From contig CM019218.1 of assembly GCA_009741485.1 (NCBI GenBank), positions 29,066,115 to 29,130,114 of the forward strand: 64,000 nucleotides of DNA, in the 5' to 3' direction. Under the pieces are notes generated by a model. The model ran no database searches. It worked only from the letters and a program-made list of their open reading frames with translations, and had not been told where the DNA came from. Positions 20,084-34,000 of the stretch are shown one piece after another. A program made the position numbers and the translations under genes. Source of the DNA: Malurus cyaneus samueli (lineage: Eukaryota > Chordata > Aves > Passeriformes > Maluridae). Within the stretch, counting starts at the first letter, position 1; every line of letters begins with the position of its first letter.

Positions 20084-23000
20084 CACAAATGCTGAAATAT
20101 GCCTCACTAGTCCCCAAAGCAAAAGCTAAAGTTAGCAAGCTGCCAACTGTGAAAAAAAGCTCCAAGGGCGTTCTCCTCTTATTTACTCCCCTTCAGTGTA
20201 AGGTGGCTGAGGTCATGAACCAAACATTCACTCTAGAAAGTAAATCACAGTACACTAACCCTAAAAAAAACCCAAACAACTTGCAGCATCAGAGACTCCT
20301 TGCTCAGAAAGATATTATGTCCCTTTTTTAATTAAAAAGCATTTATTGTCATTTGGCTACAGCTCTACTTTATGATAGAGACGAGTGCATTTTAGTTTTT
20401 TGGTTTGGGTTAAGTTTTTAATTGTTTGTGATTTGGTTTTTTTTCCCCTCCTCTCTGGTTTTTAGCACTAGTAGCAGCCTTCTTTGTTCATCTGGAAAAC
20501 AACTAATCTGCTTTTTGAACCAACAATTGTGAGACGGAAAGAACCCCTTTAGACATGTAAAGGAACGTGCCATCCATAGAAAATAAATGCATTGGAATGT
20601 AGAGGAAAATGCAAAAATGATGTCTGCACAGAAATGAGTGCAAATGTGCTTACACAGCATTTTGTGAACATAACACATCCTCACTCTACCCAGCTTCCTG
20701 ATTATTTTGTGTGGTCAGAAAACCGTGAACGACATAAGCTTGCAAAAACAAAAATTCAAATTGGCACCAACAATTCTGAAGAACTGTACACAGAGGGGGA
20801 GGCAATATGGGTGAATGGGAAAAAACCTCAACCCAAACCTACAAAGCACTTGCCCCTCAGCAGCAGGATTTCTCCCTAACTATGCACCAACCTACCATTT
20901 TTAAAGCTTCAGACCTGTTGGCATTTTTAACTAACAGCCAGTAGAAAATAGGTTGAGTATTCATATATAAAAAACATTTACACACACACAAACCCTCTCA
21001 ACAGCTTGATCTTAAATATCACAGCAGCCTCCACACTTGCCCTGTGTAGGGCATAAGTCTCCGAGTTTTCACAGTTCAATGGCTCTAAGTTGTTTTGTAG
21101 TGAGAACCTGGAAGACCTGAGTGACAAGACATCACCTGGGAAACTAGGTGTGTCAAATACCAAGGCATTTTATTCTCACTTGGATAAGCGACAAGGATGT
21201 GGAGCTGGGAATTCAGCCAAGCAGATGTGCCCCAACACGTCAGAGGAGCAGAAAAGCAGCAACTGAGAGGAAAGATGGCTGCTCTGTGAGCATCAGGTCT
21301 CCAGCCTTTCTTTGTGAAGGGCCTCACTGCTGTAGGTTAGGCACATAGGATGGGAAACACTTTCAGTATCATCATACCTCAATCTCCCAGCAATCACAGG
21401 CACCCTTTGCAGGTAATGGAAATTTTTGAACTGTATCTTAAACACACCTCCCTCCCCACTCTCACACAATTAAATTCCCTACACTGACATCCAGCACAGC
21501 ACACAGCAACCACAGTCCTGATTGGAATTTGCCTGTGTTCAAGCCCACAACCCCTTTTAATGATTATTGATACCACCATCAGATGTATATTTTGAGAGAC
21601 ACCTCTTGCAACAGTATCCCATCCAAAAAACAGATTTAGAGAACTACCTCTCTGCTCTCTTTATCTAAAACCACCTTAACAGAAAAAACAAAAAAGCAAA
21701 AGGTTCTAAGAAAATTTATGTGGAAAGAAAGTTGCTCTGGTGGGTAAGGTTCACCTCACAACCAGCTACTCTGCCTGTTCTTATGCTAATGCTGGCTGCT
21801 GGCACAGAATTACTCCAAAATTAACACTCCCATCGATCACCACTCATTTTGGCTGATTAAAAAGTCAAGCTTTTTAGACTTAGCTGGCAAGTTTTGTTCT
21901 CAGCCTTGTGTTTTGCTATTTCTTTAGTCCTGCTTACTGCTTCACTAGTAATAGCCTAAGCTTTACAACATTGAAAAGCAAGTTTTATCAGTACTTGTAC
22001 AATGATTGTTATATTTTTATAATTTAGTTTCTTGCAGCTGGAACAGGAGGTGGCAGAGTAATTCAGAAATTAACTAATGTGGCAAGGGTGACCCCATTCA
22101 GTCAGAAACTTGTTATTTTAATAACTAATATTTTAAGCACACATAAATGCTTATGCCTTTAAGCTTCAAGACAAAGTACTATTAGCAGACAAAGTATTAA
22201 GAGATTTCTTCTCTCAAAGTCAAACACACAACAACTAGTTCCTCTCTGTATTGATTGTAGGGATTTTGTCAGAATGGAAAGAGAAGTTTTGGTTTCTTAC
22301 AGCCAAGAGCTGTTAAGACTTCAACTCCCCAATAATTTATCATTCCACTTTTATCTAGACTGAACAGATAATAGGACAGCTGATTCACATGAGAAAAGAC
22401 AATTCAATAATAATGAAATGTGCATTGTCCTAACAGCTGCTTGCATTTGTGCAATTTCCCCATCTGGAACCAAACATGTCACAGGTTTCTTGTATGTGGC
22501 AACCCTCAAAGTGTGCCTCTAAAAATCAGTTAACTCTTGCAGAAAAGAAGTTCATTTTGTGCAGAAGAGATATAGTGAAAGCCTGTTTTCACAAAAGAAT
22601 AAAGGACCAGCTATTTTTCTGATGCTGGAATACTTACTGCACTATGTCTTTAAATCCAGAGAACATCTGAAATGAGTAGAAAGTGGCAACTGCAAGACCC
22701 ATAGTTTGGGCTTTTTGAAAGTGAAGCTAAATAGATTAAATTCAATTTGACAAAGAGACATAAATTACAAGAGCTATTTTAAACTGTCTACAGGTCACTT
22801 TAAAGATACTATGGTGCGTATGTATTTCAACACTTGCACTTGCAAGAATGGAATGTAACATTATCTTGATATTTAGATTTGGTTTAATTGTTTCACAATA
22901 CACACAGTGTTTATGTAAAAAAGAAGTATCAAGAATATGATAACAGTATCATTAAAGTCCACTGGCTCTGTTTATTTCCAGCCTATACATACCAAAACCA

Positions 23001-25449
23001 GCTTCCTTCCCAAATCTACAGAAAACTGTTATTCACAGAACTGTATTAAATGAAGTCAGAAGCATATTTGTAAAAGCATTTTATCATGTTCTGGCATCTA
23101 TCACTTTCTAAAGGGGATTGAAATAGCTCTAAGCACATGAATGAAACAGTAAAAAAAAAAAGATAAATGTAGCATCCCTGTGTTTTGTTACAGCAAAGAA
23201 CAGATGTTTGAGACCCTAACATTTAGTTGCTCATCCACACCACAGTGCTCAACATAATGACTGCATGAAGTGAAGCAGTGATCCGTATGAATCAGAAACA
23301 CTATGGAACACATTCAAGCTGAGTGGCAGATCTCATTTTACAGCAAAGTGATCAGCAGCCACAGTCTACATAAAGAGACATACTACAAAATTCCAGTCAG
23401 CAGAGAAACAAAAATACTCTGGCCTGCAATAGTTGAAGACAATGTAAGTATTTTCATTTTATCCCTTTAAGGGACAGTGCTACACCTCCTGCTTCCCTTA
23501 AGACAGGTTAGAATCAGAGTCCAGCTTAGTACTCAATGCAAAAAATGAGAACAGAAACAATACTGCAGCTATGATCATTTAGAATGAAAACACTTTATTT
23601 TTTTCCAACCAAGTTCAAAGTCAAACTTGCAGCTGTGAGTGCACACTTCAATTCACAGGTATTAACAAAATTTGACTGAAAAGTTTTAAAGACAGGAATT
23701 TTTCACAATAACCTCAAATTGAATTGTGTTAAATAGCCAGCCCTATGCTTGGTCTAGAATTCCCATCTTCCCCTCCCCAGCTCTAACAAGAGACACTCTC
23801 AGTATATTGAATGTAGATGAGCAATAAATAACATCATTAAGTGCTAACGAATACATGTGGAAAGGAGGAGAAAAATAGTTGCATTCAGTCTCATTCTGAG
23901 ACAAAAATCAAGCCATTTAACTTATGGAATAAACATAAATTGTTTAAAGAATGATAATATAAGCACTAATAACAAGCATGCTCAATCTATTTTCTCTGTG
24001 AATCTTTATCTGCAGCATACAATGATTACTGTGTGTAGGATGGTAGACTAAAGGCAAAAATTAGACTACACTGTCTGGCTTTTGCCAAGGCTATTAAAAA
24101 CTGCTTAATTTTTTTTTCTCCTTCACTAATGCAGCATCAGCTAAATATAAAGTTCATCTCAAAAGAATCATCTGCTTTCATAAACTTTAGCATTTGCATC
24201 ATGCAAAGCTGGAATAACTTCACACCAGTACCATAATTTGCATGATTTTGTATCCTGAAATAGTTGACTGTGAACCACCAGTTTCACTCTGCACCAGAAA
24301 ACTAGGCACAAAAAAATAGCTGCAAAACTCCACACTAGGACAGACATTCAGTCTTCTGTAGAACTGGAAGATCTGGCAAGATGAACTGGCAAAAGCAACC
24401 ATCTGCTAGTCTAAAATGTAAGCTTCACATAACATACTCTCAAGTTTCCATACACAAGAATGTCCACTCTCTCAAGAAGAAAAAAAGTCAACAATTAGCA
24501 CTGTAGCATCCATCTTCAAAACCTTTATCTCTTCAATGCAAAATGCATAAAGACCTTTGACTCCAAACCTGCCTACTTCAGACGCCAGAAAAATGAAAAT
24601 ACAACCTCCTTTAAGATACATATGGTATCATGCTGATGTCACTCAGCACAGGACATGCGTACCTCATCCTTTCCTACGCTCCCATCCCTCCTGCACCTCA
24701 AGTGTTAAAACTGCAGCCTCTGATAAAGCAGCCTATAGGAGGGAGAAATAATTTTATTTATATCTCACTGCAAAGGGTAAGCTCCTGGAGGGCTGATGCT
24801 ATTTTTTTTTTAATACCAGCAACAATCTGTAAGCATTATTAAGCAGTCTGGAACTGCAGTTCCTGTGTGATACAAGAACAGAGGACTCTTTCCTGAGAAA
24901 TGGGCATAGCTCCTTCAAAGCAGGGACATACATAATCATTAAGACATGCTCACTTCCTCACACCCAACTAATTAATAGGATAGCTTTTTTCACCTCCACT
25001 CTTCAGTAAGCTATCAGGAATACCTCAACTTGGCTACTTAAACAGATAAAATATTGGACTTTTTTCTCAGTCCTGCAAAAAGAGACAGTTTGCCAGAAGG
25101 ATTCTTCAATTTCAGTTTAGGGGATGGGCAAATCCTGGATCACACTTAAAAGAAGTACTCCTTCAGCAAAACAGCCTCAAGTACTTTCAGGGAACATTGA
25201 AGCAAAAGACATACTGTTTTTCAAAGACATCAGTTTCATATCAAGTGGTCCAACATGAAGAACAGCTTTGTGGAGGTCAAGTACATACGTGCTTCTGCAT
25301 CACAAGGACTTACAGGAAAGGGATTAATTCTGCCTGGATCTTTTGACACATACAAGAAACAGCATTTTTAGAAAGTATCAAAAAGGTTAGCATTTATGCA
25401 TATGATAGCTCATAAACGTACTTCTTAGATTCACTGAGACAACTCTGTG

Positions 25450-25502
25450 GATTTAGTGGACTTACACAGCTGTATGGAGATTTAGTGGAGTTACGAAGCT
25501 GT
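25450..25502. repeat. Tandem duplication, 29-bp unit
   Basis: gatttagtggacttacacag (from 25450) is repeated from 25479 as gatttagtggagttacgaag with a few substitutions. The period is 29 bp. Confidence 0.85.
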
Positions 25503-25815
25503 TGAGACATCTAACTCATGCCAACTTTGACCATATATTATGCAAGGACATTCTGTAGCAGCAAAACTGATTCCTAGGCATTTCAGAACTAAAGTGAATA
25601 GAAGAAGCTGAGCCTGAATATTAGTGTGAATAGTTTAAATGAATTAAGAACATGATGGAAAAAAACATACATCATATGGACACCTGAGTCCTATTCTTAG
25701 TCTAGTAGCTGCCTGAAAACAGTAAATTCATTTAAAATAAGGCACAGATACTAATGACTTAATGTTTAATACTGTATCATTGATGCTGTCAAAATACAAC
25801 TTTTGGCAGTTAAAA

Positions 25816-25849
25816 AGATAGATAGATAGATAGATATAAAAGATAGATA
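25816..25849. repeat. (AGAT)n microsatellite
   Basis: Five uninterrupted agat units, then a short interruption (ataaa) and two more units. Probably length-polymorphic. Confidence 0.95.
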
Positions 25850-26106
25850 CTCCTCAATAATGATCAAGTCAATCTTACCTTGCCTCTAAAACAACAGCAC
25901 TGTCCACAGTTAGGACTTGGTAACTCTATGGCCACATACAGAATTCACTATAAGCCCATGTATCTAAATCTACATTCAAGCTGGATTTTTAAGTACTAGA
26001 ATAACCCTTTAATCAATTAAAACTATGCTTTCTTATATAATCGCAAATAAGTGGCCAATAATAGGCCCCTTTATTTTGCCTATTAAAAAAACCCCAAAAC
26101 ATAAAA

Positions 26107-26107
26107 N
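26107..26107. other. Single ambiguous base (N)
   Basis: One unresolved base within an A-rich stretch. Confidence 1.
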
Positions 26108-28064
26108 AAATCCGAGTTTCCACTACCTTTACAGTATTTTCCTTGAGGAACAATCTAGAGTTTCAGCAATTTCTACCCAAATGATGAAGCTAGACTTTGT
26201 TACTTTTACATTTAAGTGCTCAACAGAAAAGTAATACAAGAATGTTGTCATACTATAGTACCTTTAAATTTTTAATTGATAGTAAGAACATTTAAAAAGT
26301 CTAATCTCAAAACTTTTTGAGCATGAAATATCTCTTATGATACATAATTCTAGCAAAAAGAATTTGGCTATGTGCATGTCTCCAGATTGTCCCACAAAGT
26401 TCTCAGTTTTGGGATGCCCCAGAAACTCTTTGTAATTGACTGCCCTAGGAAATGCAAAACCTTTGGTGGTTTACAGAACAGTCAAAACCAAAAGCACCAT
26501 GTTCGGATGACAGATTTCTAGCTGGCTTTCAGTAGTCAGCAATATTGATACATAAACTAAATACAAAATGAAGCAACATGAAGCCTAAAATTATTGACCA
26601 CTATAGGAGTTTATAGTAAAGCAAAAACCACTTGGGGCTATCAAAAGACTCCTCTGCTTTTATGTCAATAAAAGTGCACATGCTTAATGCTAGGTATGAA
26701 AACAATCCTTGTAAGTACTTCGTTTATTAAGGAAGAAGTCTATTTGGTCATACATGCTGTGCATGTATACTTTTAAGTGAAGAGCTGGCACTTGATAATG
26801 TTAACTGAAAAAGCATGCTTCCTAATCACAAAATTTAAAAAGGCAACAGAAAGCCTAGGATTAAGACTCCCTCAGAGCTATTACGATATACCTTTTGAAT
26901 GAAAATAGAACACCATATCAACATGACAGTAAAAGAGTTTATAGCTGTATTCTCAATGCTGTTGTTGGTATGAATTTGCCATCATTGATCAGGCAAGAGC
27001 TTGATCAACTTTGCAAAAGCTCTTTGTCAGTTTCTTAAAAGGAGGTAGTATAAAAAGGGTGTGATTTGAATAACATGGCCTCACCTGGCTGTAAACATTT
27101 CAAACAGACATAAATACCTATGATAAAAAGTACTGTGGAAGAGATGATCCTAAAAATCAGTTTTTTTGAACTTGAAAAGAAAAAACAGTAGATATATTTG
27201 ATATATTTACTTATTTGCATGTAGTTTGAATGATACAGAACAAGATTACTGTGTTAGAAATCCACATACAGTATAAAAACATTTGTTAGACATAAATTCA
27301 CCATTCTGCTGACATTTGCAGTAACTGCTTATCCAAGCTTAACTTCAGGTATTTATAATATTTTCCATACATGAATCTTTGTATATGTGCAATTTTCATT
27401 AACTACACAATGTGAAACCCTGATTTTTGTAGTTTTTCATCACAATCTGAACATAATAGCTATTTGCATCTTAATACATTGGCTTTTTGAAACACTAGTA
27501 ATTAAGGCATCTTTGCTGTATAGTTTCTCAATAGTGCAAACAAAAACTGTCTTTAATAATTTGATTAAAACATAAAAATAACTGAATATCCCAAAGTTTT
27601 TTGTATTTTTTTAAATTTAATTGGAAGATAGTTGTGCATTCTGAAGTTCTCCTGTGAAAGAGACATTTAAAAGCTCTTAATGCTGATTGGTTTTGTTGGT
27701 TCGTCATAACTGGTTCTGCTGTCTTGTCTTCACAACAATATAATTCATCTTCTTTTATGTGATGATGTTGTAAAATACAGTAGCATTTAAAGGAATACCT
27801 AGTAACTGAGCAAATCCCAAATGCAGCAAAGGCATACAGTTTTCATAGTGCACTTTCACCTCACTGAAGTAAAAGTTGCTCCTACTAAACATTTTTCCAC
27901 TTCAATGTGAAGTAGATTGTTAGAGTTTTGTTAGTGGTTTCATTAAACAGCTTGACAGTTCAGTTCTCTTCTGCCAGTATTTCTCAAAAGGCTTTCAGTA
28001 CATATTTCAGGGATACTTTAGGGGACTGTTTCACCACATAAGCACACATAGTTTCCCCATCATG

Positions 28065-28097
28065 TCAGTGTAGCTGCAATAAATATGCATTTACATC
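28065..28097 (-). CDS. KATNBL1: KATNBL1 last coding exon
   Basis: After a long pyrimidine tract and CTTCTAG acceptor, the exon encodes [10 protein letters not shown] and TGA (28065-28067). The human protein ends DVDAYLLQLH. It continues into the 3'UTR. Confidence 0.95.
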   Translation of the reverse strand, partial: DVNAYLLQLH

Positions 28098-31000
28098 CTA
28101 GAAGGAAAAAAAGGAGAAAGTGTCACAGCTGTAATGGCAACTCTATGTCTGAAGCAGGGTAACCAATCAGGACCATAAGAATAGTTATATTTGCCCAAAT
28201 TTCAGAAGTTATCTTCATGATTACTTTCAATTAATGCTTTCAATGACATTTCTTTATGTACTAAAAAGCCTGCAAGAAGAGTAGGATTAGTTTCAAAAGC
28301 CATCAGTTTAGTCTGCTATTCCTCTGCGTCCTGCATGAACAGGAAAGATCATAATCATCACATGATCATGTAGTTAAAACATGTTACGTGTGATATTCCT
28401 TCACCCAGTCCCTCCAACGTTCTTGTAGTACTTTTACTCCCGACTTGCTAAGGTGACCTTGGTCACAAATCTATCCTGATATACATTTAAAGAACCCAGC
28501 AAATGAACATAAAGGGAACCTGAACTCTAGAGAAAGAAACTGTCACTACCTGTACCTGCTATGCTGATCTAGCAAAAGAACTAGGCTGTCTACAGTACAT
28601 GCTCTCACAGCTCCACCAGATGGGAGTTGGAACTCAGTTCTTCCACATCCCTGCTGACCGACACTTGGCAAGAAGTTTGTAATTATCCTTGTAGGGACAT
28701 CAAAATTGAAGTCTCGGGTGCACAGCAGTCCCAGAAAAAAAGGAAATATTTGTTTGATACATCAAAGTGATCAATTCTGTAGCATAGAATTAGAGATTCC
28801 ACAAAACTCCTTAAGATGTAAGTAAATGATGCAATTTTTAAGTTCTTTTCAAGCTTACTTAAATCCAGCACACAACCAAGTGTCTGCTGTAACTCCTTTC
28901 TCACTGTCTACCTTCAACAGGTCTCTGCACCTGGAGACATTTCTTACTTTGGGCACCAAAAGTTGCACTATCTCAGAATGCCATGTTTACAGAGATGAGC
29001 ACGAGCAGCAAAACGTGCATCTACCAGACACCCTCATTATGTTACTGATACCACAACCAGCTGAGAAATGCAAGCAGGGATTTTTCTCAGATATACTCCT
29101 CTGCTCTCCACAAACTCATCATTTTCTAAGCATTAGGTCAGCAATAAGCTTTACAATTTAGTATGTTGTCATTTGCTCCAGTCATCTGATGCGCAAATGC
29201 CAGTGACATTCCTGGGCTTAGGTCCTCCATTCTGCATTACACTTATAATGTACAGTGTGGATCTGTTGTACCCACTGCTCTAAGACATCTGTCGTCTCCA
29301 CAGTCTACCTACTCAACTCTGCCCTTTTCTACATCAATATTAAGGTTCATTACTATTAGCTATTTTGTAATTATGGAGATGCTTCTTTTGTAAAGAAAGA
29401 TAAAAGGAGAAAAAAAAATATTACCATTCTAAATCACACAACTACCATAGGGAATCAACTCCAAATTTCTGTAAAAACTATGTAATGTACTTGAGCATTA
29501 GGAGAAACTAAAATAAAAATCTTGCTGTCAACCACAGTTTAACATTAGTAAAACAAGAGCAATACTGCAAGTGATACAAGTGTGTTTATTACTGAACACA
29601 ACCAGAACTAGATTACCTTAGCTATATTACCAGTATATCCTGGAACCAGAGTAAGATGATTCTCCTGTTCCCACAAAACACTTAGTTGTTGTTTTAAAAT
29701 ATGAATATTTCTGAAAGAGAATGAATATCACTTTATAACATAGGCAGCACATTTCAGTAGACCCTTTTACTAAAATAAATTATTAATACGGCATACAGAT
29801 TTTATACAATCTTTATACAATAGATACTGCCACAAGATCTGAAAAATTTGGATAGAACTTCTACAGCATTTGTATAATTCCTGACATGATCATGTTCTAG
29901 ATGGACTAAAACATGCAAAAAAAGGAAATAAATCCAGTAATTTGACTATCCTTAAAGCAAGCTTCCAAACACTACTTGTGCGTTAACAAAATAACTATTT
30001 GAAGCTTTAGCCTTAAAGTTGCAACTTTGCATTTTGTAGGCAAGGTGTGCTCCTACTGATCAAAATTAAAACAGACTGAGACTAGTCCACAGAAACATAT
30101 TTAAATATTTCCCAACACTATACTCACCCATCTTCTGCCTTTTCTGTATGTGCAGACAGTTCTGACCACCATCTTTTAATGACAGCCTGAAGCCAGTTTA
30201 AACCAACTATTACATATCTGCAACAACACATTTTACACATTATGCATTTTCCGCTCTGTGTACAATATCTACAGGTCAGATAAAGTGTTGAGATAAATTG
30301 GTAAGCAATTTACAAAGCAACATGTTTTCTGTTCTGAAAGAAGCAAAATTTAGACAAAGTACTAAGTTTAAATACTTGCCTACATTGCAATTTCCAAGCG
30401 GAAAACTGAAGTTCTTGCTGAAAAAATAGAAATTCTTCAGTACTCCGCTTGACTTCATGTTTTAAAGCATACTAAAACCTCAGTGCTATTTTTTTACTGT
30501 TTAGTTATTGATAAATAAGTCTGTATAAGGGCAAAGCCAGTACTCTTCCTCAAGTCCTTAACACTGCAGAAAAGAATTTCTGCACCACAGTTTTGTTAAA
30601 GTATAAAGGTTCACAGGAAAGCTTCTATTCTGGAACTTTCTCATTTCTGAAGAAAGGCAGAGGTGGGAGAAGGGGCAGAGGAACAAGAGGCAGAGGACAA
30701 AAAACCATTGATTTCCAGGGCTCTGCAAAGCCAGGAAATGCGCATAGTGTTTTAAAGACATACCAAACTGATACTTACTCTTCATATTTGCTTTTAAGCA
30801 GAGATTTCACTAAAGGCAAAAGATCTACACAGCAGCCAACTGAAACATATGGTTTTTCTTCCTGTAAACTTAAAAAACAAGATGTTTCAAGAAGTGCTTG
30901 AATTTCAGTGTGGTTATAAGCAGAGTCTAATCCCCCACTTCTTTTTTGTTTGTACCTGTTTGTAAGCACAGGAAGGCAGTCTACTACTACTCCAAGATCT

Positions 31001-34000
31001 TGTATCCTAGAAACATTAAGAATAAAATCAAAAGTGTTACTAGTGGATCCTAGGTTGAAATATATGCTTCCACCATGATTTAAAAGATTTAGTTAAAAGT
31101 TAAAGACTTCAAATAAATCACAACATTTACAGAACTGCTAAAACACTGTGGCATATTTGGGATTTCTAACATTTTAAGGATGTAAAAGAAGAGACAGTTT
31201 TTACCTCACTAAGTAGGCTACCAGTTCACTTATACTTCTCCTTCTCCAAAAGGTTAAAGCTACGTTCAATCTCAGATTCCTGCTGAAAAGAACTTGAGCC
31301 ATAGTTTCATGGTCCTGAGAAACCTGTATGTTTTTAAAAATATAAAAAGTTTGGCACAAGTAGCCAGCAATAAGACAATAAGCGACCCTAACATAATAAC
31401 CTGGTACATGATAATACACTTTTCTACTGCATGTTGATAAGTCTGTTTTAAAAATGTAACTAACAATGGCCTTAAACCCATAAATTTCCCTAGAATAGAG
31501 TACAAAAAGATTTTACACAAAAGCTACTAGAATAAGGTTTGTACCTATTTATCATCTATGAGAGGTATCTAAGAATTAAAACAAGCATTCATGAGCATCA
31601 ACCTATAATTCTCACCAACCCTGAGAACTAAGATGATTATTAATGTTGACACAATTTACACACAAGTGATTATGTGTACTATTCCAAACTCTGACAAAAA
31701 AGGTTCATTTCTGAAAAAGCTTGCTCTCTGAATGAAGTTCAGGCATTTTAATTAATTAGACCTTGGATTGGAATGAGGACTGCAGAGCCACACACATCTC
31801 TCAAACCAGTTAAACAGTCATCTGTGGCCACTGGCCAGTGATCTCGTCCTTAGCTTCTCAGAAAATGAATCTTTCCCCATCTTCATTTCTCTAACCGTCT
31901 TTCTACAGCCCCTTTATAGTAGCTATTCTGCTCTTCTGTTGAAAACATCAAATTGAACAGTGCAGGAGTGCTGCAGACGTGCACCTCCAGCCCACTGGAC
32001 TGTCAGGGCTCTCTCCTCATAGCAGCCTGTATTTACAGCACCATGACAAGACAACATGATAATTGTCTCTGATCTTACCTTCCCTGCCATGCCTCACTTT
32101 AAACACATGCAAGCCTTGATGAATAACAAAAACCTGTTAGGACAATAAGGGACTTAAATGGCCCTAACTGTCACAAAATCCATTTCCTTTAAATATCTGA
32201 CCTTTTAGCCAGTTTCAGAAGCGCTGCAAGCATCCACTGTCAGTTTCCTCAACCAATCTTAAGAAGAAATAAAGTCTTATACAAACACTTAGATTCACAC
32301 ACACTAAGTTGATCCTGCTACTGAAAATTGTCCTAAGCTACCTGACCAGTTTATTCCCATTGATCCACTAACACTTCCACACTTATATAAAAACGCATAT
32401 GGACATGTATCCTGCCAGTTCATGAAACCTAACCAGGTCAAAACACAACATTCTCCTTTGGTGCTGGTACAATTTTAACCCAGTCAAGTCTGACAGATCT
32501 GAGCATCTGACCCAACACAAAAAAGGAGAAAGGTGGCAGGACTATTACTGTTGACAACTTTATCACCATGAACTGACAGAGACTGTAAATCTGTAAACAG
32601 GACGTGCTTCTGAAAGAATTGAAGAAAATTTATGTATGTGAAAGCTTTCAAAGATAATTACCAGGAATATTTCTTTTTTAAATTGAAGTTACTTTAAATT
32701 CTACCCACCTCTGAAAAAAATCCACTGTATTTGGATGAGGGGCCTTCTGTTTGAGATGAGCCAGAGTCACTAGAATTCAGCAAGTGTGTACGACTGTTGT
32801 GAAGTTTTGCTGGCAGATTCCCTGCACAAGCCAGTTCATTTTCTTTATTTGCCATGTCACAGCCCCTAGATTTAGGGCACAGTTTCTTTCTGTAACAAGG
32901 CTTTGGAGTATAACAACGAACTTTTCTTTTACAATATACCACTTTGAAAAGAGAGAGGGGACTGGTCACCGTTTTTCCAACCGTTATTCTGCAATAATTA
33001 AGAAGTATTTTAGTGAAGGTTGCTCTAAACCTAATAAATTACATTATTATGTTTATATACATAAAAATATGAATTCAGCAGTCAGCTTTCAGGTTACTGA
33101 AAACGTTTTCCCCTCTACATATACCTTAATGACACTTGGATTATCAGAATTAATGTCACCAATATTCTTCTCTGCTTTTATTAATGCAGAGACTCATTAT
33201 TATGGGAGAAAACACAAGAACCGAGAATTGTCATTAAAATCAAGACTATCATCCATCTGTGTCTGCTTTGGTGTTGTAATCAATTTCAACTGCTTCCTCC
33301 TCCCTACTTCTGTCACACTTTAAATTCAGATATTACAAAGCACAGTCCTCCTACCTGTTTGTGTATGAAGCCAGCTGTTTTGGAAATTTCTTACCCTGGA
33401 AGAACGGAAACAGAGAAGAAAAAAAGCTGTATTACTAAAAAGAGTCAAACACTCCCATTTGTACTACTTAACATTAAAGGCAACACTTACATTGTGCACA
33501 TCAGCAAGCCAATGTTATGTGAGTTTTAATACATAATTTCAATAAGTAAACAGAGGATATTGGCATGTTCATCACTGTTTGAAGCGAGCTTACAGTAAGT
33601 TTGCCTCCCTAGTGCTTCCTCTATACTCCACTGCCCTACTCTTCAGCCAGTAACACAAGTAAGAGATTATAAAAAGTGGTTTTGAGTAGCAAGAATCCAG
33701 TGAAAATGTGCTCCCAGTGTGGTAAATCAAGCTGTAGGATAATAAAACAGATCCATTCCAATGCAAGTTTCACCTACTCCACCTCTCACTTGTGCCGTGT
33801 AGCTCTCTTGGCAAGAACATTTTCGTGACAGAATTCCTGTATTGAAACATTCTTGGCTAGACTGTGGAAAAGCAGGCATGACTAAGACTGCACCAGTACC
33901 TACTGTTCACACGGACGATACGATGCACTGATCCGTGCAGCTGCTGCCTGTATCTATTATAACACAGTTTTCATAATATAATTGCTGTTCAAGTTAAGGT

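Larger units (their letters stand above)
15396..28064. other. Intergenic DNA and probable KATNBL1 3'UTR
   Basis: No gene was recognised between the nested CR1 and the KATNBL1 stop codon. The right-hand part must hold the KATNBL1 3'UTR. A minus-strand AATAAA at about 26722-26727 would give a UTR of about 1.3 kb and an ATTAAA near 27552 a shorter one, but neither can be chosen from sequence. The open frames of 60-95 codons here have no supporting signals. Confidence 0.45.

Noticed and set aside
30593..30901. Plus-strand frame with an RGG-like stretch
   Set aside because: Antisense of a polypyrimidine tract and of KATNBL1 exon 6; the Gly/Arg run comes from purine-rich simple sequence.
32784..33323. 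179-codon plus-strand open frame
   Set aside because: It is antisense to KATNBL1 exon 3 and its introns; the minus strand carries the conserved protein and splice sites.
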